Of a stretch of 64,000 bases of DNA, positions 50,587 to 62,576 are shown piece after piece; position 1 is the first letter of the stretch; every line of letters starts with the position of its first letter. The notes under the pieces were generated by a model, which was given only the letters and a program-made list of their open reading frames with translations, ran no database searches and was not told the origin of the DNA. Location of the stretch: assembly GCA_937996235.1 (NCBI GenBank), contig CALKVK010000015.1, positions 1-64,000 on the forward strand, written 5' to 3'. The DNA is from an uncultured bacterium. GTDB taxonomy: Bacteria > Planctomycetota > JAJSAM01 > JAJVHW01. The position numbers and the translations under genes are program-made.

Positions 50587-52206
50587 ATGAGGCGATGGAC
50601 CCTCGCCCTCTTGCTCGCGCTCGCGGCGTGCAACGGCGACTCGCAGGACGGCACCGGCTCGGGCGGCGGCATCGGACGCGTGGACGCGTCCGCGCTCGTG
50701 ACGATCGTGACGGCGGACGACGCGAAGGTGCTCGATCCGCACTGCACGTCGGACGGCGGCAACTCGAAGGTCATCCACCAGGTGTTCGAGACGCTGGTGC
50801 GCATCGACCCGGCCGACGTCAACCGGCTGATCCCCGCGCTCGCCACGCAGTGGGAGACGGCGCCCGACGGGCTCGCGGTCACGTTCACGCTGCGCGAGGG
50901 CGTCACGTTCCACGACGACGCGCCCTTCGACGCCGCCGCCGCGAAGCTGAGCCTCGACCGCCTGCGCGAGGTCGGCTTCAAGCTGTCGTCGGCGCCGTAC
51001 GCGCCCGAGTTCCAGGACGTCGCGAGCTTCGACGTGGACGGCGCGCGGCTCGTCATGCGCCTGCGCGCGCCCGTCGCGCGCGTCGCCCTGCGCAACCTCT
51101 CGATGTTCTGCTCGAGCATCGTGAGCCCGCGCGTGATCGAGGCGACGCGCGGCCTCGACCCCGACGCGGCGACGGCGTACGTCACGTCGCACCCGATGGG
51201 CACGGGCGCGTACCGCATCGAGACGTTCGACCCCGCCGCGAAGCAGGCGACGCTGACCGCGAACGACGCGTACTGGGGCGGCGCCCCCACCGTGCGGCGC
51301 CTGCTGTTCAAGCCCGTCTCCGACGAGAGCATGCGCACGGAGTACCTCACGAAGGCGGCGGGCCACGTGCTCGTCGACGACGTGCCGCGCCAGCACTGGG
51401 ACGCGGTGCAGGCATCGGGGACCATGCAGCTCCAGGCGTGGTGGGCGCTGAACGTCTGCTACCTGGGCGTGAACGCCGACCACGACGCGACGCGCGAGCT
51501 CGACGTGCGGCGCGCGATCCAGCTCGCGGTGGAACGCGAGCCCGTGGTCGCGCACTACGACGGCACCGCGCGGCCCACCTTCGGACTCGTGGCGCAGCCC
51601 ATGGCGGAGTACGACCCGGCGCTGCGCCCGCCGGGCTGGAGCGACGACCCGGCGGAGCGCCGCAAGGCCGCCGCGGCGCTGATCGAGAAGGCGCGCGCCG
51701 AGGGCCGCGTGGTCACCGTCTACCACCCGCAGCAGCCGCGTCCCTACCTGCCGCGTCCGCAGGACATCGCGGACACCGTGCGCCAGCAGCTCAAGGCGAT
51801 CGGCCTCGACGCGCGCATCCAGAGCGAGGACAAGAGCGTGCTGTTCCCCGGCGTCGCGACCGGGAAGTACGAGCTCGTGCTGATCGGCTGGACGACCGAC
51901 AACGGCGACCCCGACAACTTCTACGGGCCACTCGCGGACGGACTCGACGGCCGGCCGGGCGAGAGCAACACGAGCCGCGTCGTGAACGCGGACGTGCACG
52001 CGAAGCTGCTCGCGGCGCGGCAGTACGACGAGCCCGCGCGGCGCGTCGCGGCGTACCGCGAGATCGAGCGCATCCTGCAGACCGACGTCGCCGGCTACGT
52101 GCCGCTCGTCAACACGCAGCAGGCGGTCGCGTTCTCGAAGACGATCCACGGCCTCGAGGTGGACGCGACCGGGCACTATCGCTTCGACCGCGCGACGCTC
52201 GAGTAG
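50587..52206 (+). CDS. Oligopeptide/dipeptide ABC transporter binding lipoprotein
   Basis: The 539-residue protein has a lipoprotein signal ending LALAAC (Cys near residue 15). Family 5 solute-binding features follow: LDPHCTSDGGNSKVIHQVFETLV, LATQWETAPDGLAVTFTLREGV-type sequence, SHPMGTGAYRIE and WTTDNGDPDNFYGPL. It should deliver peptides or similar solutes to the two permeases encoded directly downstream. The ATG at 50587 has GGAGG upstream. Substrate specificity cannot be read from the sequence. Confidence 0.9.
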   Translation: MRRWTLALLLALAACNGDSQDGTGSGGGIGRVDASALVTIVTADDAKVLDPHCTSDGGNSKVIHQVFETLVRIDPADVNRLIPALATQWETAPDGLAVTFTLREGVTFHDDAPFDAAAAKLSLDRLREVGFKLSSAPYAPEFQDVASFDVDGARLVMRLRAPVARVALRNLSMFCSSIVSPRVIEATRGLDPDAATAYVTSHPMGTGAYRIETFDPAAKQATLTANDAYWGGAPTVRRLLFKPVSDESMRTEYLTKAAGHVLVDDVPRQHWDAVQASGTMQLQAWWALNVCYLGVNADHDATRELDVRRAIQLAVEREPVVAHYDGTARPTFGLVAQPMAEYDPALRPPGWSDDPAERRKAAAALIEKARAEGRVVTVYHPQQPRPYLPRPQDIADTVRQQLKAIGLDARIQSEDKSVLFPGVATGKYELVLIGWTTDNGDPDNFYGPLADGLDGRPGESNTSRVVNADVHAKLLAARQYDEPARRVAAYREIERILQTDVAGYVPLVNTQQAVAFSKTIHGLEVDATGHYRFDRATLE

Positions 52207-52212
52207 CCGCGC

Positions 52213-53280
52213 GTGTTCGCGTACGTCCTGCGCCGGCTGGGACTCTCCGTGGTCCTGCTCGCGGTGGTCGTGCTCGCCACGTTCCTGCTGCACCACGCGC
52301 TGCCCGGCGACCCCGCGGCGGCGGTGCTCGGCAAGCAGTACACGCAGGCGGCCGCGTTCGAGATGCGCGAGCGGCTCGGCCTGAACGATCCGCTCCCGTG
52401 GCAGTTCCTGCACTACGTCGAGGCCGTCGTGGCCGGCGATCTCGGTCGCTCGCACGTCTCGAACCAGTTGGTGACGCGCGAGCTCGCGCGCGTGCTGCCC
52501 GCGACGCTCGAGCTGTCGGTCGCAGCGCTCCTCGTCGCGTCGTTCGTCGGCGTCGGACTCGGCGTGTTCACGGCCACGCGACCGCGCACGTGGTGGGACG
52601 TGGCCGGACTGACCGCGGCGCTCGCGGGCGTCTCGCTGCCGATCTTCTGGCTCGGGTTCCTCGCGCTGCAGGGCGTCGGCGAGGGCGGACTCCTCGCGCA
52701 CGCGACCGGACTGCGCGGGCTGCCGCTCGGCGGGCGCTTCTCCCCCGCCGAGTACAGCCTCGGGCCGTGGCTCGAGTCGCACGAGGGCGCGACCGGCTTC
52801 CTGCTGTGGGACACGCTCTTCGTGGCGCGCGACCCGCAGGTCTTCCTGCACGTCGCGAAGCACCTGCTGCTGCCGACGCTCGTGCTCTCCACCGTGCCGA
52901 TGTCGGTGATCGCGCGCATCACGCGCGCGTCGGTCGGCGAGGCGCTGCTGCAGGACTACGTGCGCACGGCGCGCGCGAAGGGACTGCCGGCGCGCACGGT
53001 CGTGCTGCGCCACGCGCTGCGCAACGCGGCGATCCCGGTGGTCACGTCGATCGGCACGCAGCTCGGCTACCTGCTCGGCGGCGCGGTGCTCACCGAGACG
53101 ATCTTCCAGTGGCCGGGCATGGGCACGTACGTCGTGCAGGCGATCCTGAACCTCGACGTGAAGCCGCTCCAGGCGTGCGTGCTCGTCGTCGCCGTCGGCT
53201 TCGTGTTCGTGAACCTGATCGTCGACGTCAGCTACGCCGCGCTCGACCCGCGCATCCGCGCGGGCGGAGGCGGCGCGTGA
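52213..53280 (+). CDS. Peptide ABC transporter permease, DppB/OppB type
   Basis: The 355-residue inner-membrane protein has the DppB N-terminus (FAYVLRRLGLSVVLLAVVVL...PGDPAAA, RERLGLNDPLPWQFLHYV) and the EAA-loop region DYVRTARAKGLPARTVVLRHALRNA. About six membrane segments are predicted. A loop near residues 160-200 is longer than usual. GTG at 52213 starts 6 bases after the binding-protein stop. Confidence 0.93.
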   Translation: MFAYVLRRLGLSVVLLAVVVLATFLLHHALPGDPAAAVLGKQYTQAAAFEMRERLGLNDPLPWQFLHYVEAVVAGDLGRSHVSNQLVTRELARVLPATLELSVAALLVASFVGVGLGVFTATRPRTWWDVAGLTAALAGVSLPIFWLGFLALQGVGEGGLLAHATGLRGLPLGGRFSPAEYSLGPWLESHEGATGFLLWDTLFVARDPQVFLHVAKHLLLPTLVLSTVPMSVIARITRASVGEALLQDYVRTARAKGLPARTVVLRHALRNAAIPVVTSIGTQLGYLLGGAVLTETIFQWPGMGTYVVQAILNLDVKPLQACVLVVAVGFVFVNLIVDVSYAALDPRIRAGGGGA

Positions 53281-54119
53281 GCGGCGGCGGCGCGCGCGCC
53301 GTCGCGTTCCTGCGGCACCATCGGCCCGCGCTGGTCGGGACGGTGCTCGTCGCCCTCGTGCTCCTCACGGCCGCGGGCGGCCCCGCCGTGATCCCCCACG
53401 CACCGGGCGACGTGTTCGAGCGCTTCGCTGAGCCCGGCGGCTCGCACCCGCTCGGCACCGACAGCCAGGGCTACGACCTGCTCGCGCGCATGGTCTACGG
53501 TGCACGCACGACGCTGGTCATCGCGGTGGCGTCGATGACGCTCTCGCTGGTGCTCGGCACGCTGGTCGGCGCGGTGGCGGGCTTCGCCGGCGGCGTCGCC
53601 GACATGCTGCTGATGCGCGGCGTGGACGTCGCGATGAGCTTCCCGAGCTTCCTGCTCGCGATGGTCACCGTCGCCGTGCTCGGCCCGCGGCTCGAGAACG
53701 TGATCGTCGCCGTGGGTCTCGTCGGGGCGCCGGTGTTCGCGCGCCAGGTGCGCGCCGAGGTGCTGCGCGTGGTGTCCGAGGAGTACGTCGTCGCCGCGCG
53801 CTCGCTCGGGCTGCCCGCGACGCGCGTGCTGTTCACGCACGTTCTGCCGAACAGCCTCGGGCCCGTCATCGTGCTCGGCACCCTCGGCACCGGCAGCGCG
53901 ATCCTCTCCGTCGCGGGCCTCAACTTCCTCGGGCTCGGCGGCGACCCCTACCGCGTCCCGGAGTGGGGTCTCATCCTCACGCAGGGCTGGAACAAGCGGC
54001 CCGACGCGAACCTGCAGGTGGCCGTCGCGGGCCTCGCGATCTTCGTGACGGTGCTCGGCTTCAACCTGCTCGGAGACGGCCTGAAGGACGAGCTCGACCC
54101 GCGCACGCGCCGCCGCTGA
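53277..54119 (+). CDS. Peptide ABC transporter permease, DppC/OppC type
   Basis: The 280-residue partner permease has HPLGTDSQGYDLLARMVYGARTTL, FPSFLLAMV and the EAA loop EEYVVAARSLGLPATRVLFTHVLPNSL, ending GLKDELDPRTRRR, as in DppC. The GTG at 53277 overlaps the dppB-type stop (GTGA). The two ATPase genes that usually follow (dppD, dppF type) are absent; the next gene is arginine decarboxylase, so the ATPases must come from elsewhere. Confidence 0.93.
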   Translation: MSGGGARAVAFLRHHRPALVGTVLVALVLLTAAGGPAVIPHAPGDVFERFAEPGGSHPLGTDSQGYDLLARMVYGARTTLVIAVASMTLSLVLGTLVGAVAGFAGGVADMLLMRGVDVAMSFPSFLLAMVTVAVLGPRLENVIVAVGLVGAPVFARQVRAEVLRVVSEEYVVAARSLGLPATRVLFTHVLPNSLGPVIVLGTLGTGSAILSVAGLNFLGLGGDPYRVPEWGLILTQGWNKRPDANLQVAVAGLAIFVTVLGFNLLGDGLKDELDPRTRRR

Positions 54120-54216
54120 CCCGCCGCCGGGCGAATCCCGCGTCCCCTCGTGACGCGCGAACGTAGCCTGCGCGGTCCCGCCGCGGAGCCGTGCGGGGAG
54201 GCACTCCGACAGCGAG

Positions 54217-56154
<1,938 letters not shown>

Positions 56155-56205
56155 CTCGGCCTGACGTAGCGCCGACCGACGCGGCGCCGCACCACGCGCG
56201 GCGTC

Positions 56206-56394
56206 TCAGTCCGTCTGCTCGATGTCCTGCTCGCGGATCTCGCGCGCGACGCGCCACTCCTCGTCGAACCAGCGGCCGAGGTCGATCAGGCGGCAGCGCT
56301 CGGTGCAGAACGGGAAGTTCGCCGGCAGCGGCTCGGCGTCGTCGACGACGATCCGCGTCCCGCAGCGACGGCACGCGACGGCGAGGCGCGCCAA
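56206..56394 (-). CDS. yacG: Zinc-binding protein YacG family
   Basis: The 62-residue protein has the YacG cysteine set: CRRC near the N-terminus and CTERCRLIDLGRWFDEEWRV later, binding one zinc. In Escherichia coli YacG inhibits DNA gyrase. The only nearby start is TTG at 56394, 48 bases after the fmdB-like gene. It is the last gene of the chaperone series and converges with speA. Confidence 0.85.
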   Translation of the reverse strand: MARLAVACRRCGTRIVVDDAEPLPANFPFCTERCRLIDLGRWFDEEWRVAREIREQDIEQTD

Positions 56395-56442
56395 CGCGTC
56401 AGCCCCGGCGTCCGCGCGACGGGCGGGCCGACCCGCGCACCG

Positions 56443-56763
56443 TCAGTCGTCCGAGCTCGTGCACGGGCCGGCGCACGACGCGGGGTGCGCGGTGCAGGCG
56501 CCCGGCTCGGACTTCGAGGCGGCCGTGTCCTTCGACGCCGGCGCCTCGTCCTTGGAGGCGGCCGCTCCGCCGCCGCCCTTGCGCTTGTAGTCCGTCTCGT
56601 AGAAGCCGCCGCCCTTGAAGATCACGCCCGCGCCCGAGCCGATCAGGCGGCGCAGCTTGCGCTTCCTGCACGACGGGCACACGCGCAGGGGCGACGACGT
56701 CATGCTCTGCAGGTGCTCGAACGCGTGCCCGCAGGCGTCGCAGACGTAGTCGTAGGTGGGCAT
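56443..56763 (-). CDS. FmdB-type zinc-ribbon protein
   Basis: The 106-residue protein begins MPTYDYVCDACGHAFEHLQS and has the second pair CPSC, forming the FmdB/CxxC-CxxC ribbon. GAGVIFKGGGFYETDYK follows, typical of the family, then a low-complexity Lys/Ala/Ser tail ending with three more Cys. The family was named after a putative regulator of formamidase; the biochemical role is unclear. The ATG at 56763 lies 4 bases after the grpE stop, with GGAGG inside the grpE end. Confidence 0.88.
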   Translation of the reverse strand: MPTYDYVCDACGHAFEHLQSMTSSPLRVCPSCRKRKLRRLIGSGAGVIFKGGGFYETDYKRKGGGGAAASKDEAPASKDTAASKSEPGACTAHPASCAGPCTSSDD

Positions 56764-56767
56764 CCGG

Positions 56768-57376
56768 TCACTCCTCCGCCGCGACGACGGTGCGCGCCGG
56801 GCGCAGCAGCCGCGGCCCCAGCTTGTACCCGCGCTCGAACACGGTCACAACGCTGCCCGCGGCCTGCTCCGGCGCGGGGCGCCGCATGACCGCCTCGTGC
56901 ACACGCGGGTCGAAGGCCTCGCCCGCCGCCGGGTCGATGACCTCGATGCCGCAGCGCGCGAGCGCGCCGCGCAGCTGGCGGTGCGTGACGTCGAGCCCCG
57001 CCTGCACGTCGGCGAGCTCGCCGGTCGCGCTCTCGCGGGCCTTGTCGAAGCTGTCGAACACGGGGAGCAGGTCCTTCACGAACGCCTCGAGCGCGTCCGC
57101 CATCCACTGCTCCTTCTCGCGCTGCGTGCGGCGGCGGAAGTTGTCGTACTCGGCCGCGAGCCGCAGGTGGCGGTCGCTCGCCTCCGCGAGCAGGCGCTCG
57201 ACGTCGCGCCGCGTGTAGAGGACCTCGGGCTCCTCCTCCTCGGGCGCTCCGGTCTCCGGCTCCGCGCGGCCGGACTCCGGCGGCGCGGCGTCCTCGGGCG
57301 GCGTCGCGGGCGCGTCCACGGCGGACGCGGCCGCTTCGACGTCGTCGGTCGGGAAGTCGTTCTTCTCGTCGCTCAT
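56768..57376 (-). CDS. grpE: Nucleotide exchange factor GrpE
   Basis: GrpE releases ADP from DnaK. The 202-residue protein has an acidic disordered N-terminus (~60 residues), the long dimer helix (AEYDNFRRRTQREKEQW) and the C-terminal beta domain (FDPRVHEAVMRRP, VVTVFERGYKLGPRLLRPARV-like). The ATG at 57376 overlaps the dnaJ stop (ATGA). No dnaK gene is in the window. Confidence 0.95.
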   Translation of the reverse strand: MSDEKNDFPTDDVEAAASAVDAPATPPEDAAPPESGRAEPETGAPEEEEPEVLYTRRDVERLLAEASDRHLRLAAEYDNFRRRTQREKEQWMADALEAFVKDLLPVFDSFDKARESATGELADVQAGLDVTHRQLRGALARCGIEVIDPAAGEAFDPRVHEAVMRRPAPEQAAGSVVTVFERGYKLGPRLLRPARTVVAAEE

Positions 57377-58518
57377 AGCACGAACAGGTCCGCGAGGTGG
57401 TCGAGGAAGCTCTTGCGCTTCGGACCGGGGTTCTCGTTCTCGATCTTGCGGAACTCCTCCAGGAGCTCGCGCTGCCGCGCCGTGAGGCCGCGCGGCACCT
57501 CGATCTCGACCGTGGCGACGAGATCGCCGCGGTGGCGCCCGTCGTGCATGTTCGGCAGGCCCTTGCCGCGCACGCGCAGCGTCTCGCCGCTCTGGGTGCC
57601 GGGCCGCAGCCGCACGGTCTCCTTGCCGTCGAGGGTCGGCACGGCGACCTCGGCGCCGAGCGCCGCGTCGGCGAACGAGACCGGCAGGTCCACGAGCAGG
57701 TCGTCGTCGTGGCGCCGAAACACGTCGTGGGGCCGCACGCGCACGACGACGAACAGGTCGCCCGCGGGACCGCCGCGCGGGCCCGACTCGCCCTCGCCGC
57801 GCAGCCGCATCTGCGTGCCGTCCTCGATGCCGGCCGGGAACGTCACCGTGATGTCGGTCTTCTTCAGCTCGCGCCCGGAGCCCGAGCACGGGCCGCACGG
57901 GCGGTCGAGCGTCGAGCCCTCGCCGCCGCAGCGCGGGCACGTCTGCGCGACGTGCATGAACCCGCCGAACGCCGCCTGCCGCACCTGGCCGACGCCGCCG
58001 CACTGCGCGCAGCGCGTCCGCCCCGAGCCGGCCGCGGCGCCGGAGCCGGAGCACGTCGCGCAGGTCTGGTGGCGGCGCAGCGTGATCGTCTTGCGCGCGC
58101 CGCGCGCGGCCTCCTCGAACGCGAGGTCCACGTCCACGCGCAGGTGGCTGCCGCGCGGCGGCCCGGCCCGGCGTCCGCCGCCGCCGCCGAACAGCTCGTC
58201 GAAGATCGAGCCGCCGCGGCCGCCGAAGACCTGCTCGAAGATGTCGAACGGGTCGGCTCCGCCGGCCGCGCCGCCCGCGAAACCGCCCGGCTGCGGCGCG
58301 GAGTGGCCGAAGCGGTCGTAGTGCGCCCGCTTCTGCTCGTCCGAGAGCACCTCGTAGGCCTCGGCGGCCTCCTTGAAGCGCGCCTCGGCCTCCGCATCAC
58401 CCGGGTTGCGGTCCGGGTGGTACTTGAGGGCGAGCTTGCGGTACGCCTTCTTGACGTCGTCCGCGGGAGCGTCGCGGGCGACTCCGAGCACCTCGTAGTA
58501 GTCGCGCTTGTCCGCCAC
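57373..58518 (-). CDS. dnaJ: Chaperone DnaJ (Hsp40, type I)
   Basis: The 381-residue co-chaperone has all type I parts: J domain with YHPDR (HPD motif), a Gly/Phe-rich linker with FGG repeats, a zinc region with four CxxCxGxG-like repeats (CATCSGSG, CAQCGGVG, CPRCGGEG, CGPCSGSG) and the two substrate-binding beta domains. The GTG at 58518 (ADKRDYYEVLG) has GGGAG six bases upstream. It follows groEL by 86 bases. Confidence 0.97.
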   Translation of the reverse strand: MADKRDYYEVLGVARDAPADDVKKAYRKLALKYHPDRNPGDAEAEARFKEAAEAYEVLSDEQKRAHYDRFGHSAPQPGGFAGGAAGGADPFDIFEQVFGGRGGSIFDELFGGGGGRRAGPPRGSHLRVDVDLAFEEAARGARKTITLRRHQTCATCSGSGAAAGSGRTRCAQCGGVGQVRQAAFGGFMHVAQTCPRCGGEGSTLDRPCGPCSGSGRELKKTDITVTFPAGIEDGTQMRLRGEGESGPRGGPAGDLFVVVRVRPHDVFRRHDDDLLVDLPVSFADAALGAEVAVPTLDGKETVRLRPGTQSGETLRVRGKGLPNMHDGRHRGDLVATVEIEVPRGLTARQRELLEEFRKIENENPGPKRKSFLDHLADLFVL

Positions 58519-58604
58519 GTCCGTCTCCCGTGCCGTCTTGCACCGACGGCCGCACCGGTCCACCCGGCGCGGCCGCCGCAGCAGCACCGCCAGAGGGCGG
58601 TGCG

Positions 58605-60218
58605 TCAGGCGATCGCGCCGGCGACCGCCTTCTTGCGATCCTTGCCCTTCAGCTCCGTCACCATCACGCGCGTCGTGAGCATGGTGCCCGCGACGCTGAC
58701 CGCGTGCGTGAGAGCGGACTTCGTGACCTTCGTCGGGTCCACGATGCCCGCACGGAACATGTCGACGAGCTTGCCGCTCTTCGCGTCGAAGCCGCGCGTC
58801 TCGCTCGACTCGGCGAGCACGTCGGCGACGACGACGGCGCCGTCGCCGCCCGCGTTCTGCACGATGCAGCGCGTCGGCGCCTCGAGCGCGCGGCGCAGGA
58901 TGCGCGCCGCGAACTTCTCGTCGCCCTTCAGCTTGACGCCCTCGAGCGCCGCCGCCGCGCGCAGGAGCGCGGTGCCGCCGCCGGGAACGATGCCCTCGTC
59001 GACGGCCGCACGCGTGGCGTGCAGCGCGTCCTCGACGCGCGCCTTCTTCTCCTTCGACTCGGCCTCGGTGGCCGCGCCGACCTTCACGATGGCCACGCCG
59101 CCCGCCAGCTTCGCGAGGCGCTCCTGGAGCTTCTCGCGGTCGTAGTCCGACGTGCTCGCGTCGATCTGGCGACGGATCTGCGCGACGCGCTCGCGCACGG
59201 CCGCCTGCGCGCCGGCGCCCTCGATGATCGTGGTGTCGTTCTTCGTGATCTCGATCTTCTTCGCGCTGCCGAGCTCGGAGAGCTGCACGTCCTCGAGCTT
59301 GCGGCCGAGGTCCGCGGCGAAGAACTCGCCGCCGGTCAGCACGGCGATGTCGCCGAGCATGGCCTTGCGCCGGTCGCCGAAACCCGGCGCCTTCACGGCG
59401 CAGACGTTCAGCACGCCGCGCAGCCGGTTCACGACGAGCGCCGCGAGGACCTCGTTCTCGACGTCCTCCGCCACGATCAGCAGCGGCTTGCCCGTGCGCG
59501 CGACCTGCTCGAGCAGCGGGATCAGCTCGCGCAGCGTGGAGATCTTCTTCTCGTGCACGAGCACGAGCGCGTTCTCCATCACGCAGCGCATCTTCTGCGT
59601 GTCGGTGACGAAGTACGGGCTCACGTAGCCCTTGTCGAACTGCATGCCGTCCACGAAGTCGAGCTTCGTGTCCATGCTCTTCGCTTCCTCGACGGTGATC
59701 ACGCCGTCCTTGCCGCAGCGCTCGACGGCGTCGGCGATCAGCGCGCCGATCGCCTCGTCCTGGTTCGCGGAGATCGTGGCGACCTGCGCCATCTCCTCGC
59801 GCTTCGCGACGGGACGCGACTGACGCCCGATCGCGTCGTTCAGCGCGACCAGGCACTTGTCGAGTCCGCGCTTGAGCGCCATCGGGTCGGCGCCGGCCGA
59901 GAGCACCTTCACGCCCTCGTCGATGATCGCCTGGGCGAGCACCGTCGCGGTGGTGGTGCCGTCGCCGGCGACGTCGCTCGTCTTGCTGGCGACCTCGTTG
60001 ACGAGCTTCGCGCCCATGTTCTCGAAGGGGTCCGGCAGCTCGATCTCCTTCGAGACCGTGACGCCGTCCTTCGTGACGCCGGGGCTGCCCCACTTCTTGT
60101 CGAGGATCACCGTGCGGCCGGCCGGTCCGAGCGTCACCTTCACGGTGTTCGCCAGCTGGGCCACGCCCTTCTGGACCTTCTTCCAGGCCTCCTCGTCGAA
60201 GAGCAGTTGCTTCGCCAT
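58605..60218 (-). CDS. groEL: Chaperonin GroEL, copy 1
   Basis: The 537-residue Hsp60 has DVAGDGTTTATVLA, NPMALKRG-like ADPMALKRG, ISANQDEAIG and the apical-domain GFGDRRKAMLGDIAVLTGG. The C-terminus ends KDRKKAVAGAIA and lacks the GGM-repeat tail of typical GroEL. The ATG at 60218 has GGAG upstream. It shares about half or more of its residues by eye with the copy at 60670-62295. The groES gene is immediately upstream (108-base gap, in which no CIRCE element is seen). Confidence 0.96.
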   Translation of the reverse strand: MAKQLLFDEEAWKKVQKGVAQLANTVKVTLGPAGRTVILDKKWGSPGVTKDGVTVSKEIELPDPFENMGAKLVNEVASKTSDVAGDGTTTATVLAQAIIDEGVKVLSAGADPMALKRGLDKCLVALNDAIGRQSRPVAKREEMAQVATISANQDEAIGALIADAVERCGKDGVITVEEAKSMDTKLDFVDGMQFDKGYVSPYFVTDTQKMRCVMENALVLVHEKKISTLRELIPLLEQVARTGKPLLIVAEDVENEVLAALVVNRLRGVLNVCAVKAPGFGDRRKAMLGDIAVLTGGEFFAADLGRKLEDVQLSELGSAKKIEITKNDTTIIEGAGAQAAVRERVAQIRRQIDASTSDYDREKLQERLAKLAGGVAIVKVGAATEAESKEKKARVEDALHATRAAVDEGIVPGGGTALLRAAAALEGVKLKGDEKFAARILRRALEAPTRCIVQNAGGDGAVVVADVLAESSETRGFDAKSGKLVDMFRAGIVDPTKVTKSALTHAVSVAGTMLTTRVMVTELKGKDRKKAVAGAIA

Positions 60219-60326
60219 GTGTCGCTCCTGATCGTCGTTCCGTGCTGAGGTTCGTTCAGCGCCGAGTTGGGGTGTCCGTGGGTGCGGGGCGCGCCGCGCG
60301 CGCCGCCACGAGTCGACCGCGAGCCG

Positions 60327-60614
60327 CTACGACTCGACGGCGAGGATGTCGGACTCGCGCAGGATCTTGAGCTCCTGCCCGCCGACCTTGACCTCGGTGC
60401 CCGAGTACTTGCCGTAGTAGACGACGGCGCCGACCGCCACCGCGGGCGGCATGCGCTCGCCGTCGTCGCGCTGCTTGCCGGGGCCGACGGCCACGATCTT
60501 GCCCTTGTTCGGCTTCTCCTTGGCGCTGTCGGGCAGGATCACGCCGCCCGTCGTGCGCTCCTCGGCGGAGAGCGGGCTCACGACCACACGATCATCGAGG
60601 GGCTTCAACTTCAC
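60327..60614 (-). CDS. groES: Co-chaperonin GroES
   Basis: The 95-residue cap protein has KPLDDRVVVSPLSAEERTTGGVILPDSAKEKP (mobile loop region) and the C-terminal EVKVGGQELKILRESDILAV. The GTG at 60614 has GGAGG eight bases upstream. It lies between the two groEL genes, so either GroEL could be its partner; spacing favours expression with copy 1. Confidence 0.96.
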   Translation of the reverse strand: MKLKPLDDRVVVSPLSAEERTTGGVILPDSAKEKPNKGKIVAVGPGKQRDDGERMPPAVAVGAVVYYGKYSGTEVKVGGQELKILRESDILAVES

Positions 60615-60669
60615 GGCTCGTTCCTCCGGTGCGATTGCGGTTCCGCGCGCGTCTGCGGCGCGGCAGGTC

Positions 60670-62295
<1,626 letters not shown>

Positions 62296-62560
62296 CCGGA
62301 CGTCTCCTTCTCGCTCGATCGTCTGCCGCGGTCCGCGCCGCGCCGTGTTCGGCCGGGCGCCCGCGCCGGGTGGGGCCGTACTCCCGCCCCATCGCGCCTC
62401 CGCATCCACCGTGCCGCGCCGCCCGGGCTCGCGCAGGCTCGCCTCCCGATGACACGCTGGCAGAACCCACGCACGCCCGTGCGCCCGCCTGTCACGATGA
62501 CAGCAGGCTCGCGCGGGAGCCTGCCCCCCGGCCGCATCTCCCCTGCGCCGGTGCGGGTAC

Positions 62561-62569
62561 TGCTACGAT
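62561..62569 (+). promoter_or_regulatory. Extended -10 promoter directly before the NPCBM gene
   Basis: TGCTACGAT (TGN plus TANNNT) ends 7 bases before the ATG at 62577, predicting a leaderless mRNA. It is in the 281-base divergent gap 62296-62576. On the groEL side of the gap I see no clear promoter or heat-shock operator. Confidence 0.5.
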
Positions 62570-62576
62570 CGCGGCC

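Noticed and set aside
56155..56205. Terminator between speA and yacG
   Set aside because: Only a short direct repeat (CTGACGTAGC twice) and imperfect GC pairing are seen; no stable stem could be drawn.
60219..60326. Possible CIRCE heat-shock operator between groEL copy 1 and groES
   Set aside because: No TTAGCACTC-type inverted repeat is present here, before groES, or in 62296-62576.
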